From the NCBI GenBank assembly GCA_016283195.1, contig JAEEML010000125.1, positions 1-27,950 on the forward strand: DNA of 27,950 bases, in the 5' to 3' direction. Shown in pieces: positions 1 through 7,726 of the stretch. Both the position numbers and the translations under genes were made by a program. Each line of letters opens with the position of its first letter. Positions within the stretch are counted from its first letter, which is position 1. The notes under the pieces were generated by a model, which made no database searches, was not told the origin of the DNA, and saw only the letters and a list, made by a program, of their open reading frames with translations. The DNA comes from Deltaproteobacteria bacterium (GTDB lineage: Bacteria; JAEEML01).

Positions 1-248
1 CCACTTTTGCCGGAAAGACTATTGTCAGTAGCCTTTTAAAATTTATTCCCGGTGTCGGCAGTGTGGCCGGCGGCGCCATTGCCGCTACCACTTCGGTGGC
101 TTTAACCGAATTAATGGGTCATGCTTTTATCGCTGTCATCACCCAAGTGGCCAAAGGCAACCTCTCCATTGAGGATTTAGGCAACGATACCGGCATCCAA
201 AAGATGAAAGAAGCCATCGAGCGGGAAAAAAGCGCCAAAAAAGGATAA
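1..248 (+). CDS. C-terminal end of a DUF697-type (GTPase-associated) membrane protein, partial
   Basis: The gene enters from the left edge: the frame is open from base 3 and stops with TAA at 246-248. About 81 residues are visible. They contain a glycine-rich hydrophobic stretch, FIPGVGSVAGGAIAATTS, followed by LTELMGHAFI and a charged tail ending in KSAKKG. The PGxGSVAGGAI pattern is typical of the DUF697 domain found at the C terminus of Era/YcjX-like GTPases and related membrane-associated proteins. The N-terminal domain is outside the window, so it cannot be said whether a GTPase domain is present. A GTG at 63 is internal, not a start. The same frame stays open for 78 codons after the stop, with no start or ribosome site. 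Confidence 0.6.
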   Translation, partial: TFAGKTIVSSLLKFIPGVGSVAGGAIAATTSVALTELMGHAFIAVITQVAKGNLSIEDLGNDTGIQKMKEAIEREKSAKKG

Positions 249-375
249 AAACATACCACGCTTTTCCCAACGAATTTTCTGAAAGATAAAAACCACATTC
301 CGAGCCACTTTAAAGACACGCTGAATCACCGCTTTGAGCTTAACAGTGATAGAACCGGCAGCATTAATTATGCTG

Positions 376-1251
376 TTATTCCCAATACTGTTTTACCGGT
401 TTTCTCTTTATACGCACCATCTTGCCGGCTTTTTTGTAATTGCTATCGCCTTGATATCTATACCAAAGCTCAACCTTCCCCGTAAAAATCCTATTTATCA
501 TATTTCTGGCAAAACCAAGACCCTCTCTATTCCACTCTTCCCAATTTACATTTTTATCTTTGCGCCTCTTAATCCAGCTTTTAAATTTTCTCTTTAATTC
601 TTTGGTACCTTTATCGCTAGAGAAGCCCAAAAGCGCCATAACCAATTTTCGCTCATAAAGGTTTACATAAGTCCATAATAATTCATCTTTCTTATTAAAA
701 GATACTCTTTTACCATTTTCGTCTTCATAAATATAACGGCCAGTCGGGCATAAAATAATTTTTTGCTTAACTATTCCCTGTTCCTTGTGGTCCGGGCCTT
801 CTGAAAAAGGCAAGTATAATTTTGCAAAATATTTGGCCGTAAGCCCCTTATCACTTCCGACATATTCCAGCCGTTTCTGCTCTGAAAACAGTTGTTTGAG
901 CCTTTCCAAAACAGCTTTTACCTCTTCAATATATTGGTGGCGATCAAATTTGAATAAAACATTTTTACCATATCTGGTGATATCCCAATAAATTACCTCG
1001 CCTTTTATCTCATAAGAGTATGGCCCAAAGCCTACACAATCACCCATTCCGCAAGTACAGGTAAGAACACCGCCAGACCCATTTACCCAGGAGAAAGAGC
1101 AAAAGCATGAATAAACCAAGCTGAATAAATCAACATATGCTGAGCAATTACAACCGTCCTCATTCACACTCTCATCGACAAAATAAAAGAGAGCACCCTG
1201 CTCATGTTTTATAATTAACTTCTGCCTGACGATCTTGGCATATTTTTTCAT
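376..1251 (-). CDS. Hypothetical protein with a CxCGxxxCxG motif, low GC
   Basis: An unrecognised protein of 291 residues. The start at 1251 (MKKYAKIV) is chosen because AAGGAGG lies 8 bases upstream on the minus strand; an ATG 11 codons earlier lacks such a site. Residues about 60-85 hold the cluster LTCTCGMGDCVGFGPYSYE, a CxCG-x3-CxG arrangement that could bind a metal. It is followed by an acidic/aromatic stretch and FDRHQYIEEVKAVLERL. The C-terminal 90 residues are very basic (KELKRKFKSWIKRRKDK), which could suit nucleic-acid binding, though that is inference. No signal peptide or membrane segment is evident. Base composition is visibly more AT-rich than in flanking genes, suggesting recent acquisition. 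It stands alone on this strand. Confidence 0.6.
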   Translation of the reverse strand: MKKYAKIVRQKLIIKHEQGALFYFVDESVNEDGCNCSAYVDLFSLVYSCFCSFSWVNGSGGVLTCTCGMGDCVGFGPYSYEIKGEVIYWDITRYGKNVLFKFDRHQYIEEVKAVLERLKQLFSEQKRLEYVGSDKGLTAKYFAKLYLPFSEGPDHKEQGIVKQKIILCPTGRYIYEDENGKRVSFNKKDELLWTYVNLYERKLVMALLGFSSDKGTKELKRKFKSWIKRRKDKNVNWEEWNREGLGFARNMINRIFTGKVELWYRYQGDSNYKKAGKMVRIKRKPVKQYWE

Positions 1252-1308
1252 TACTTCTCTCCTCCTTAGGCTTGGAAAAGCCACATCCCTTTTCAGTAAT
1301 ATTGGAGA

Positions 1309-1331
1309 AGACTATCAAAACTCGATAGTCT
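1309..1331. promoter_or_regulatory. Inverted repeat AGACTATC-N7-GATAGTCT upstream of the 291-aa gene
   Basis: A perfect 8-bp inverted repeat with a 7-base spacer lies about 58 bases upstream of the minus-strand start at 1251. A weak -35/-10 pair on the minus strand (TTGCGC, 17 bases, GACTAT) would place the repeat over the -10, so an operator is possible. A simple RNA hairpin in the leader is equally likely. Confidence 0.3.
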
Positions 1332-1467
1332 CAGTAAAAAATTGCCCGCGCAATCCCTAATAAACACGAAAAATGTGGTCAGAACACACATCGCCTCCAT
1401 TCAAGAATCCCCCCATTTCTTCCCCATAATCCACTAAGCAGCGCCACTATGCGGCTCAAATAGTAGC

Positions 1468-1512
1468 CGCCTTATAAAAAACACCGTAAAGCAATTTTGG
1501 GCTTATAAGGCG
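1468..1512. promoter_or_regulatory. Perfect 10-bp inverted repeat CGCCTTATAA / TTATAAGGCG upstream of a promoter
   Basis: Left arm 1468-1477 and right arm 1503-1512 are exact reverse complements separated by 25 bases. The right arm ends 10 bases before the -35 of the promoter at 1523. A third half-site, CCTTATAA, lies at 1543-1550 and overlaps the -10. This fits a multi-site operator. The right arm is followed by CTTTTTCCCC, so a plus-strand hairpin terminator for an upstream transcript is an alternative. Confidence 0.4.
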
Positions 1513-1522
1513 CTTTTTCCCC

Positions 1523-1551
1523 TTGTCCTTTAGGCAAAAATTCCTTATAAA
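1523..1551 (+). promoter_or_regulatory. Sigma70-like promoter for the zinc-ribbon / polyprenyl synthase pair
   Basis: TTGTCC at 1523-1528 and TATAAA at 1546-1551 are separated by exactly 17 bases. The predicted leader is about 30 bases long and ends in the GGAGG ribosome site at 1577-1581. Confidence 0.5.
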
Positions 1552-1587
1552 GTCGCCTGGGTGCTAAGCGCCCAAGCGGAGGAATTT

Positions 1588-1881
1588 ATGAGCGATTGGG
1601 TCTTTTATTGCTGGAAATGTAAAAATTCCACAAATATGGTCGATAAAGTCATGCGGGCTGATACCTGCCCCCACTGCGGTGCCGATATGCACTCTTGCAA
1701 AAATTGCATGTACCACGACACCAATTATCACAATGAGTGCAAAGAGCATGTGGCTTTTTATGTGCCGGATAAAGAAAAGTTCAACTTTTGCGGTATGTTT
1801 GAGCCCCACGACGGCCCATTTGAGCCGGATGACGACATTGACTTGGCCAAAGCGCGCCTAAAAGCCCTTTTCTCTAAATAA
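1588..1881 (+). CDS. Small zinc-ribbon protein
   Basis: A 97-residue soluble protein. The ATG at 1588 is chosen because GGAGG (1577-1581) lies 6 bases upstream; a GTG at 1561 falls inside a hairpin. It carries paired cysteines in order: CWKC near residue 8, CPHC near residue 30, then CKNC, and single Cys residues in NECKE and NFCGMF. These suit two zinc-binding knuckles. The pattern CPxCGAD-x-H-x-CxNC followed by HNECxE and DKExxNFCxxFEP matches a widespread family of short uncharacterised zinc-ribbon proteins. The C terminus is acidic, then ends in a short helix. It precedes the polyprenyl synthase by 30 bases on the same strand, so the two are probably co-transcribed. Its function is unknown. 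Confidence 0.75.
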   Translation: MSDWVFYCWKCKNSTNMVDKVMRADTCPHCGADMHSCKNCMYHDTNYHNECKEHVAFYVPDKEKFNFCGMFEPHDGPFEPDDDIDLAKARLKALFSK

Positions 1882-1911
1882 ATTTCACTTTTACCCCATT
1901 TGGTGCCAGCT

Positions 1912-2931
1912 ATGACTATTGCCCAAAGCATTGATGAGCTTAGAGCTCGCCATTTGCCGGCTATTATGCAACTTTTAGCCGCCGGCCCGCAGGAAATAAC
2001 CCCAAAAAATTCCTCATTACTTGAAGAATGCGCCTATCAGCTAAATACCGGCGGCAAGCGCCTTAGAGCCCTTCTGCCCCTGGTAATTGCCCAGGCTCTC
2101 GGCAATGACCCGGCCAAACTTGTGCCCTTTGGCGCTGCCTGCGAAATGCTGCACAATGCCACTTTGGTGCACGATGATGTGCAAGACGGCGATGATGAGC
2201 GGCGCGGCGCCCCCACCGTGTGGAAGCGTTATGGCCTGCCGGCGGCCATCAACTGCGGCGATGCCATGTTTTATTATGCGCTTTCCCTGCTCTATACACT
2301 TGATATTACAGCCGAGCAAAAAGTAGCCCTGAGCTCGTTTTTTATGCAGGAGACTTTAAAAGTCATTAACGGCCAGGAGCTGGAATTTGCTCTGCAAAAG
2401 GCCGAAAATCCCACTCTAGCCCAATATAGCGTCATGGTGGAAGGCAAAACTTCCGGTCTCTTTGCCCTGCCCATTGTGGGGGCGGCTAAAATCTGCGGCG
2501 CCGCGCCGGCTATCCAAGAGGCGCTGGCTAACGCCGCTAAATATTTGGGCATACTCTTTCAAATTCAGGATGATTTTTTAGACATCTACGGCCAAAAAGG
2601 GCGCGCTTTTGTCGGCAGTGATATTGCCGAGGGCAAGCGCTCGTTTTTGGCGCTTTATGCCCTGTCTGCCACTAAAGATCATGGCCGCCTAAGGGCTATT
2701 TTGGACACTCCGCGCAATGAAACTTCCAAGGAAATGATAGCCGAAGCCATTGCCATCTTTGACAGCGTGGATACGGCCGGCGCTGCCTTGCAAGAGATAA
2801 ACACTTTAAAAAATAAAGCCATGGATGCCGTCTCCGCTACGCTCTTCCCTGGCGCTGCCGAGCTCATTAGCGCTATTGCCGATATGCTGCTTGTGGCTAT
2901 AAAGGATGAGCCCCGCTTAATCACCGGCTAA
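1912..2931 (+). CDS. Polyprenyl diphosphate synthase (trans-isoprenyl, likely long-chain)
   Basis: This enzyme condenses isopentenyl diphosphate with an allylic diphosphate, supplying quinone side chains or other isoprenoids in the cytoplasm. At 339 residues it has normal length. Visible family motifs are GGKRLR (phosphate binding), the first Asp-rich motif LVHDDVQDGDDERRG, a KTS-type region (MVEGKTSGLFALP) and the second Asp-rich motif FQIQDDFLDIYG. The residue five before the first Asp-rich motif is Ala, part of NATLVHDD. Small residues there are typical of medium-to-long-chain enzymes such as IspB rather than short farnesyl synthases; product length is inference. The start is ATG at 1912; GTG at 1903 and TTG at 1900 are possible, and none has a strong ribosome site. 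Confidence 0.85.
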   Translation: MTIAQSIDELRARHLPAIMQLLAAGPQEITPKNSSLLEECAYQLNTGGKRLRALLPLVIAQALGNDPAKLVPFGAACEMLHNATLVHDDVQDGDDERRGAPTVWKRYGLPAAINCGDAMFYYALSLLYTLDITAEQKVALSSFFMQETLKVINGQELEFALQKAENPTLAQYSVMVEGKTSGLFALPIVGAAKICGAAPAIQEALANAAKYLGILFQIQDDFLDIYGQKGRAFVGSDIAEGKRSFLALYALSATKDHGRLRAILDTPRNETSKEMIAEAIAIFDSVDTAGAALQEINTLKNKAMDAVSATLFPGAAELISAIADMLLVAIKDEPRLITG

Positions 2932-3111
2932 GGCTTTTCCGGTGAGCACCCAGCGCCCTTTTTGCGCCGACCCCTCGCGAGAAATAAGCCCTTCATTCTT
3001 TAGTTTCCTGATATAGAATTTTACTAAATCACGTTTTATACCCAGTTTTTCGGCCAGTTCGGTTTGCGAAATCTGCGGAATAGAAGGCAAAAAGTGGCTC
3101 TTGGTGTGTAA
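2917..3111 (-). pseudogene. C-terminal remnant of a winged-helix (COG2865/AlbA_2-type) regulator
   Basis: The minus-strand frame from 3111 down to a TAA at 2917-2919 has no start codon but encodes a clear helix-turn-helix: QTELAEKLGIKRDLVKFYI, then RKLKNEGLISREGSAQKGRWVL. The G-L-I-x-R-x-GS-x-x-x-G-x-W ending is typical of the C-terminal winged helix of Schlafen/AlbA_2-type ATP-binding 'predicted transcriptional regulators'. Those proteins are around 400-500 residues, so almost all of the gene is missing. The readable homology ends at about 3090, next to the inverted-repeat element at 3096. The fragment overlaps the last 15 bases of the polyprenyl synthase on the opposite strand. No continuation was found beyond the element. 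Confidence 0.6.
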
Positions 3112-3235
3112 TTAGGAGTTTGTGACTTGGAAGTGAAGGGGAGAAGGAACGGTGACCGTCATATCGCGTACGAAAGAACCCGATTTTCACCAATTAGCCG
3201 CAGCTAAACTAGCTAAGCTAGTAACACCAAGAGCC
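3096..3235. mobile_element. 140-bp MITE-like element with 12-bp terminal inverted repeats (ISL3-type ends)
   Basis: The ends GGCTCTTGGTGT (3096-3107) and ACACCAAGAGCC (3224-3235) are perfect reverse complements. The GGCTCTT terminus resembles ISL3-family insertion sequences, which make 8-bp AT-rich target duplications. The flanking octamers here are CAAAAAGT (3088-3095) and TAAGAAGT (3236-3243), identical at 6 of 8 positions. The interior has no gene but several short self-complementary stretches, such as TTAGCCGCAGCTAA near 3194-3207 and ACTAGCTAAGCTAGT beside it. It abuts a broken gene. A structured RNA or a long-range hairpin behind the EGF gene is the alternative. Bases 3244-3284 hold nothing recognisable. 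Confidence 0.5.
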
Positions 3236-3284
3236 TAAGAAGTAATAGCATAATTTAAGAAAACCTCAACTCAAAATATAGAAA

Positions 3285-6200
3285 CTAGTATAGAACAGGA
3301 ATAATATTAGCTTCACAATAGTCTGAGCTATAAGTGCACCACTTGTCACTAAAGAGACTTACGTGCCCTTTGTTATTTCCTTTGCTGACGGTGAGAGCAT
3401 CACTATTATCCAAAATACGGAATCCAGGAGATAGTTGACCGCGCTTACTAAAGCTCACAGAATTATATAATGTATAATCATGGTTGTGAATAACTGTTTT
3501 CTTGACAGATGCACTCGTTCCAGATGCATAAAGACAAGCAATATCGCCATGAGCATTAAAGACCATCGCGTCACAGGAGGTAAGCGAACGATTAATATGG
3601 TTTTTCACAATCAGACCATTAAACTCTTTTGCAGATATACATTCATTGGTTGATTTTTCAACAATGTGGTGTGCTCCATAAGACCAACTACGTTCCCCCC
3701 AGATATAATTATCTGTACCATCGAAAGTATATGTATAATTCTTGCAATACTTATCACCAGTAGTTTCGTATCTCCAAAAACATTGTGTAGAAATATTATA
3801 GTGTAAATGACTATCATAGTAGACATTATATCTTGTCTCTTTTACTTCGTTGCAATGATAATAATGCTGTCCCTTTACTTCCCACATTTGCCCCAACCAA
3901 GCATACATGCCTGGGCTACAGGTATTTTTGCTACCACTTTGGCGCTGAGCATAGCCGGAAGCGGTGTGGCGAGTTAAGAGCAAGAGCGTATTATCACTAT
4001 TCATAGTAAATTTCTTACGGAAAGTGACGGGCGAAGCACTTTCACCACTCACGCCGCTAACGCTTACATAGGGCAGAGTAAGGTTGCTGCTGGTAAATTT
4101 CGCGCTGGTATCAAGCACATTCTTAGCCGTTGCAAACCAAGTAGCATCACTTACCGAGCTGGAGCAGCAAGAGACACCATTAAGGCTGGTTGATACATAG
4201 TAAGAAACCTCCGCCACACTACTTTCAGCTGCGCCATAAACAGCCTTTATCTGAGTAGTATAAGGACCTTCCGGCTGTGAAGAATCTTTGCTCGGTTTAC
4301 AATAGCCGCCGCTTTCGGCATCAATCCAGCTAGCAGAGCTAATCCTGCTCTTTGGAGCCGAGCGACATTTAAAGGTGTAACCGGCGGTATTCAAATTATT
4401 ATGCGTAAATTTAACACGCATGGCACTACCTGCCGGGTTTAACCAGCCAACAACATCTTTGTGACAAGCGTTCTCAAATGGCATGGAGCTGCTAATTGTC
4501 GGAGCCACAATTGAAACTTTGGTATCACAATTAGCGCCCTGCCAGCCAGTCAAACAATACTGGCAATTTGTGGTAATATCAAAGTTACTATTACATGACA
4601 CACACTTCGCAGTGCCGGAAGAATCCGAGCAAGTGCCATGGCCGTTACAGGTAGCCGAGGTACAAGCTGGTTCACAGCTGCCGTTGCCATCGTTATCCTG
4701 ATAGCCGCTTTCACAAGCAGCACAGTGCTCGCCTGCCCAGTGGGAATTACAAGCACACTTGGCGCTGCCGCCAACTATAGAGCAAGTACCATGATTGCTG
4801 CAGCCACCAAAGGTGTTACAATCCGGGAGACAAGTACCGTTGCCATCGTTATCTTGATAGCCGCTTTCACAAGCTGCGCAATTCGGTGCTGCCCAGTGAG
4901 AATTACAACTGCAAGTGACCGAGCCACTGGCATCAGAGCAAGTGCCGTGGCTGTTACAGGTAGAAGAGGTACAAGCTGGTTCACAGCTACCGTTGCCATC
5001 GTTATCTTGGTAGCCGCTTTCACAAGCAGCGCAATTCGGTGCTGCCCAGTGGGAATTACAAGCACACTTGGCACTGCCGCTGCTATCAGAACAAGTGCCG
5101 TGGCCGTTACAGGTAGAAGATGTACAAGCTGGTTCACAGCTGCCGTTGCCATCGTTATCTTGATAGCCGCTTTCGCAAGCAGCACAGTGCTCGCCTGTCC
5201 AGTGGGGATTACAAGCACACTTGGCACTGCCGCTAACTATAGAGCAAGTTCCATGATTGCTGCAGCCGCCAAAGGTGTTACAATCCGGGAGACAGGTACC
5301 GTTACCATCGTTATCCTGATATCCGGAATCACAAGCGCAATCAACACGGCCGGTAGTGCCGTTTACAAAACAGTGCGCGTTATCCTGACACGATAAATTA
5401 GCGGTGTCACAATTCGGTTCACAAGTTTGGTCGTTATTGACATCTTGATAGCCGGTGGCGCAAGCATCGCAATAGCGTCCTTGATAGCCATTGGCACAGG
5501 AACAAACCACTTCACCGGAGCCATCATTACAAGTACCGTGGCCATTACAATTACCGGCTGTGGCACAAGTGGGCAAACAGGAACCGTTGGTATCGTTATC
5601 CTGATAGCCGCTGTTACACTTACAAATAGCTTCGCCGCTGGTATCTTCGCAATGAGCATTGGAGCCACAAACTTTAGCAGAACAATCCGGGAGACAAATG
5701 CCGTCACCGTTGTTGTCTTGGTAACCGGCAGCACATTTGGTACAAGAGCCGTTCTCATCTTTGGCATAACCTTCGCTACAAACACAGGTATTAGCCAATT
5801 CACCGCTACAGGTACCATGGCCGTTACAAACATTATTTACACCGCCGGGGCAAGGTGTACAATCCGGGCCGGCATAACCGGGCAGACATTTGTCACAATT
5901 AATACCAGTAAAGCCATCTTTACATTCGTTACAATCAGTGCCTTTAAAGTGACCGTTACAAGTACAGCGGCCGTTTACATCACAAGTGCCGTGACCGTTA
6001 CAGGCATTATCCGCTCCGCCTGGGCAGGGCTTGGAACAATCGCTGTCATACCAGCCATAAACACAGCTGTTACAAGCCGGATAACCGGTAAAGTGACCGT
6101 CACAACCGGAACAATCTTCGCCTTGCACATTATCTTGGCAATGGCATTTGCCGTCGGCATCACAAGTACCTTGATTATTACAAATATTACCGATGCCGCC

Positions 6201-7649
6201 GGGACATTCCAAAGTACAGGTATTGCCATAATAGCCATAAGCGCATTTATTGCACTGGCCCTCATCGTCTCTAGCCCAGCCAGGAGCACATTCGGTACAG
6301 AGGCCGTTGGCATCAACCTTCCAGCCGCCCTTTTCGTGGCTAATATCGCATTTACAGCTGCCGTCACCATCAAGATTATCATTGCAAACACCGTGCCCGC
6401 CGCAAATGCCGGCCTCAGTACCAAAGCCGGGGCAAGTTTGCCGACAATCGCTACCATAATAGCCGGGGGCACACCTATCGCAATTGGGGCCATCCCAACC
6501 GGTGGCGCAGGTGCAATCGGGGCCGGAGCGGTTGGCTGTACATTCATTACACAAATCGCCTTGAAAGCCTTTATCACATTGGCAGGTACCGGGGCTACTC
6601 AGACCATCGAGACAAGTACCATGACCATTGCAAACACCGGCTTCTGTACCGAGACCGGGGCAGGGTTCACAATTTTCACCAAAATAATTATCATTACATT
6701 CCGCACAGTTTTCACCGCTATGGGCCGGATCGCATTCGCAATTATCACCGGCGCGGCCGTTGCCGCAGCTTTCACAATTTAAGCCGACAAAACCTTCAGC
6801 ACACTGGCAAAGGCCGGAACCATTTATGCCCATAGAGCAGGTTCCATGACCGCTGCAAATGCCCTTTTCGCTACCAAGGCCCGGACAGGGCAGACAATCT
6901 TCACCAAAATAGCCATCGGTGCAACTGTCACAGGCGCTGCCGCTAAAACCAGTGGCACAAGCGCACTCGGAGAGCTGGCCATCGCTATTGGCATCTTTAC
7001 AGCTATAACCATGCTCAACAGTACAAGTTGCCGAACAACCATCGCCGCTCTCTTCATTGCCGTCATCGCAAGCTTCACCGGAATCGGAAGATCCGTCGCG
7101 CGCAGCTAAAATAAAGCCATCGCCGCATTTAGCTTTTTGACAAGTACCGTTAGCACCGGAGGGACAACTGTCGGTAACTATATAATTGCCGTCGTCGCAA
7201 CCATTCTCACCAAGCTCCGCTCCCACACGCATACCATCTCCGCAAATAGTTGTGCATACTGTGGGTGAGCTCTTATCGCAATTCCAGCCGGCTTCTTTTT
7301 GGCAGGTAGCCGAACAACCATCACCGCTCACTTCATTGCCATCATCACATTCTTCGGTATCTTCTAATTTGTTGTTACCGCAAACAACACTTTTGCCAGG
7401 CACACAAATGGCTTCAGCTTCGGCACAATGTTGAGAAACAACATCACAATCTTCATCGGAGCTGCAGGGCTTTCTACACACTTTGTCATAGCATACAAGC
7501 CCAGATAAGCAGCCTTTCGGGGCATCAGCACAGCTTTTACCCTCTTCGATACTGGGTTCGTTTGGAATAACTACTTTAGTTCCGCAAGCAGTCATCTCAA
7601 GAGCCAATAGAACCCCAACTAACGATAGCAGCTTTTTTTGGTGGTACAT
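3285..7649 (-). CDS. Giant Cys-rich lipoprotein with DUF4215-like and EGF-like repeats
   Basis: A 1454-residue secreted protein, probably outer-membrane anchored. The start has GGGAGGAG just upstream. Residues 1-21 are a signal peptide with a lipobox ending MTAC, so Cys22 should be lipidated. Residues about 88-225 contain three Myxococcus-type Cys-rich repeats (CGNNKLEDTEECDDGNEVSG is the first). From about 230 to 1060 follow some twenty EGF/laminin-EGF-like modules with the CxGHGTC and GYQDNDGNGSC signatures. The last 400 residues are different: rich in Ser, Tyr, Asn and Trp, unassigned, and more AT-rich. EGF modules usually mediate extracellular adhesion; a role in surface contact or prey/host attachment is inference. 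It has its own promoter and is monocistronic. Confidence 0.8.
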   Translation of the reverse strand: MYHQKKLLSLVGVLLALEMTACGTKVVIPNEPSIEEGKSCADAPKGCLSGLVCYDKVCRKPCSSDEDCDVVSQHCAEAEAICVPGKSVVCGNNKLEDTEECDDGNEVSGDGCSATCQKEAGWNCDKSSPTVCTTICGDGMRVGAELGENGCDDGNYIVTDSCPSGANGTCQKAKCGDGFILAARDGSSDSGEACDDGNEESGDGCSATCTVEHGYSCKDANSDGQLSECACATGFSGSACDSCTDGYFGEDCLPCPGLGSEKGICSGHGTCSMGINGSGLCQCAEGFVGLNCESCGNGRAGDNCECDPAHSGENCAECNDNYFGENCEPCPGLGTEAGVCNGHGTCLDGLSSPGTCQCDKGFQGDLCNECTANRSGPDCTCATGWDGPNCDRCAPGYYGSDCRQTCPGFGTEAGICGGHGVCNDNLDGDGSCKCDISHEKGGWKVDANGLCTECAPGWARDDEGQCNKCAYGYYGNTCTLECPGGIGNICNNQGTCDADGKCHCQDNVQGEDCSGCDGHFTGYPACNSCVYGWYDSDCSKPCPGGADNACNGHGTCDVNGRCTCNGHFKGTDCNECKDGFTGINCDKCLPGYAGPDCTPCPGGVNNVCNGHGTCSGELANTCVCSEGYAKDENGSCTKCAAGYQDNNGDGICLPDCSAKVCGSNAHCEDTSGEAICKCNSGYQDNDTNGSCLPTCATAGNCNGHGTCNDGSGEVVCSCANGYQGRYCDACATGYQDVNNDQTCEPNCDTANLSCQDNAHCFVNGTTGRVDCACDSGYQDNDGNGTCLPDCNTFGGCSNHGTCSIVSGSAKCACNPHWTGEHCAACESGYQDNDGNGSCEPACTSSTCNGHGTCSDSSGSAKCACNSHWAAPNCAACESGYQDNDGNGSCEPACTSSTCNSHGTCSDASGSVTCSCNSHWAAPNCAACESGYQDNDGNGTCLPDCNTFGGCSNHGTCSIVGGSAKCACNSHWAGEHCAACESGYQDNDGNGSCEPACTSATCNGHGTCSDSSGTAKCVSCNSNFDITTNCQYCLTGWQGANCDTKVSIVAPTISSSMPFENACHKDVVGWLNPAGSAMRVKFTHNNLNTAGYTFKCRSAPKSRISSASWIDAESGGYCKPSKDSSQPEGPYTTQIKAVYGAAESSVAEVSYYVSTSLNGVSCCSSSVSDATWFATAKNVLDTSAKFTSSNLTLPYVSVSGVSGESASPVTFRKKFTMNSDNTLLLLTRHTASGYAQRQSGSKNTCSPGMYAWLGQMWEVKGQHYYHCNEVKETRYNVYYDSHLHYNISTQCFWRYETTGDKYCKNYTYTFDGTDNYIWGERSWSYGAHHIVEKSTNECISAKEFNGLIVKNHINRSLTSCDAMVFNAHGDIACLYASGTSASVKKTVIHNHDYTLYNSVSFSKRGQLSPGFRILDNSDALTVSKGNNKGHVSLFSDKWCTYSSDYCEANIIPVLY
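4590..5282 (-). repeat. Near-identical tandem EGF-module repeats (about 153-156 bp) with a 462-bp higher-order period
   Basis: Five modules of 51-52 residues follow one another (about residues 790-1020). Two types alternate: one starting CNTFGGCSNHGTC (units 1 and 4) and one starting CTSSTCNGHGTC or a close variant (units 2, 3 and 5). Units 1 and 4 are almost identical in DNA and lie 462 bases apart, showing that a block of three modules was duplicated. The array is prone to copy-number change and to misassembly. Confidence 0.8.
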
Positions 7650-7681
7650 GGTAGTCTCCTCCCGTACAAGTCCACGGTCGC

Positions 7682-7710
7682 ATTATACAATTTGATACAG
7701 AATATAACAA
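7682..7710 (-). promoter_or_regulatory. Sigma70-like promoter of the EGF-repeat lipoprotein
   Basis: On the minus strand, TTGTTA (7710-7705) and a perfect TATAAT (7687-7682) are separated by 17 bases. It sits in the 77-base gap between the 693-aa membrane-protein gene and the lipoprotein start, so the lipoprotein can be transcribed separately from the upstream operon. Confidence 0.6.
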
Positions 7711-7726
7711 GTTTTTTTAGTAGGAG

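Larger units (their letters stand above)
1252..1587. other. Divergent intergenic region between the low-GC gene and the zinc-ribbon gene
   Basis: This 336-base stretch has no convincing ORF or tRNA. It contains a short hairpin near the minus-strand gene (1309-1331), a perfect 10-bp inverted repeat (1468-1512), a sigma70-like promoter (1523-1551) and a small hairpin beside the ribosome site of the plus-strand gene (1558-1574, TGGGTGC and GCGCCCA with one G-U pair). I recognise nothing in 1332-1467. Confidence 0.6.

Noticed and set aside
3096-3235. Retron msr-msd RNA (12-bp a1/a2-like inverted repeats)
   Set aside because: Size and end repeats would fit, but the only RT lies more than 6 kb away and has no retron motif B. 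ISL3-like ends and a partial target duplication explain the element better.
3285-4500. DGR variable region in the Tyr/Asn-rich end of the EGF protein
   Set aside because: No template repeat resembling it was seen, the RT motif B (QGIPTGSP) is not of DGR type, and there is no accessory avd-like gene.
4638-6782. Long plus-strand open frames (252 and 451 codons) opposite the EGF repeats
   Set aside because: They are antisense to a clear Cys-rich protein; repeated Cys and Gly codons leave the opposite strand free of stops. The readings are Thr/Ile/Ala-rich low-complexity text with no ribosome site or family pattern.
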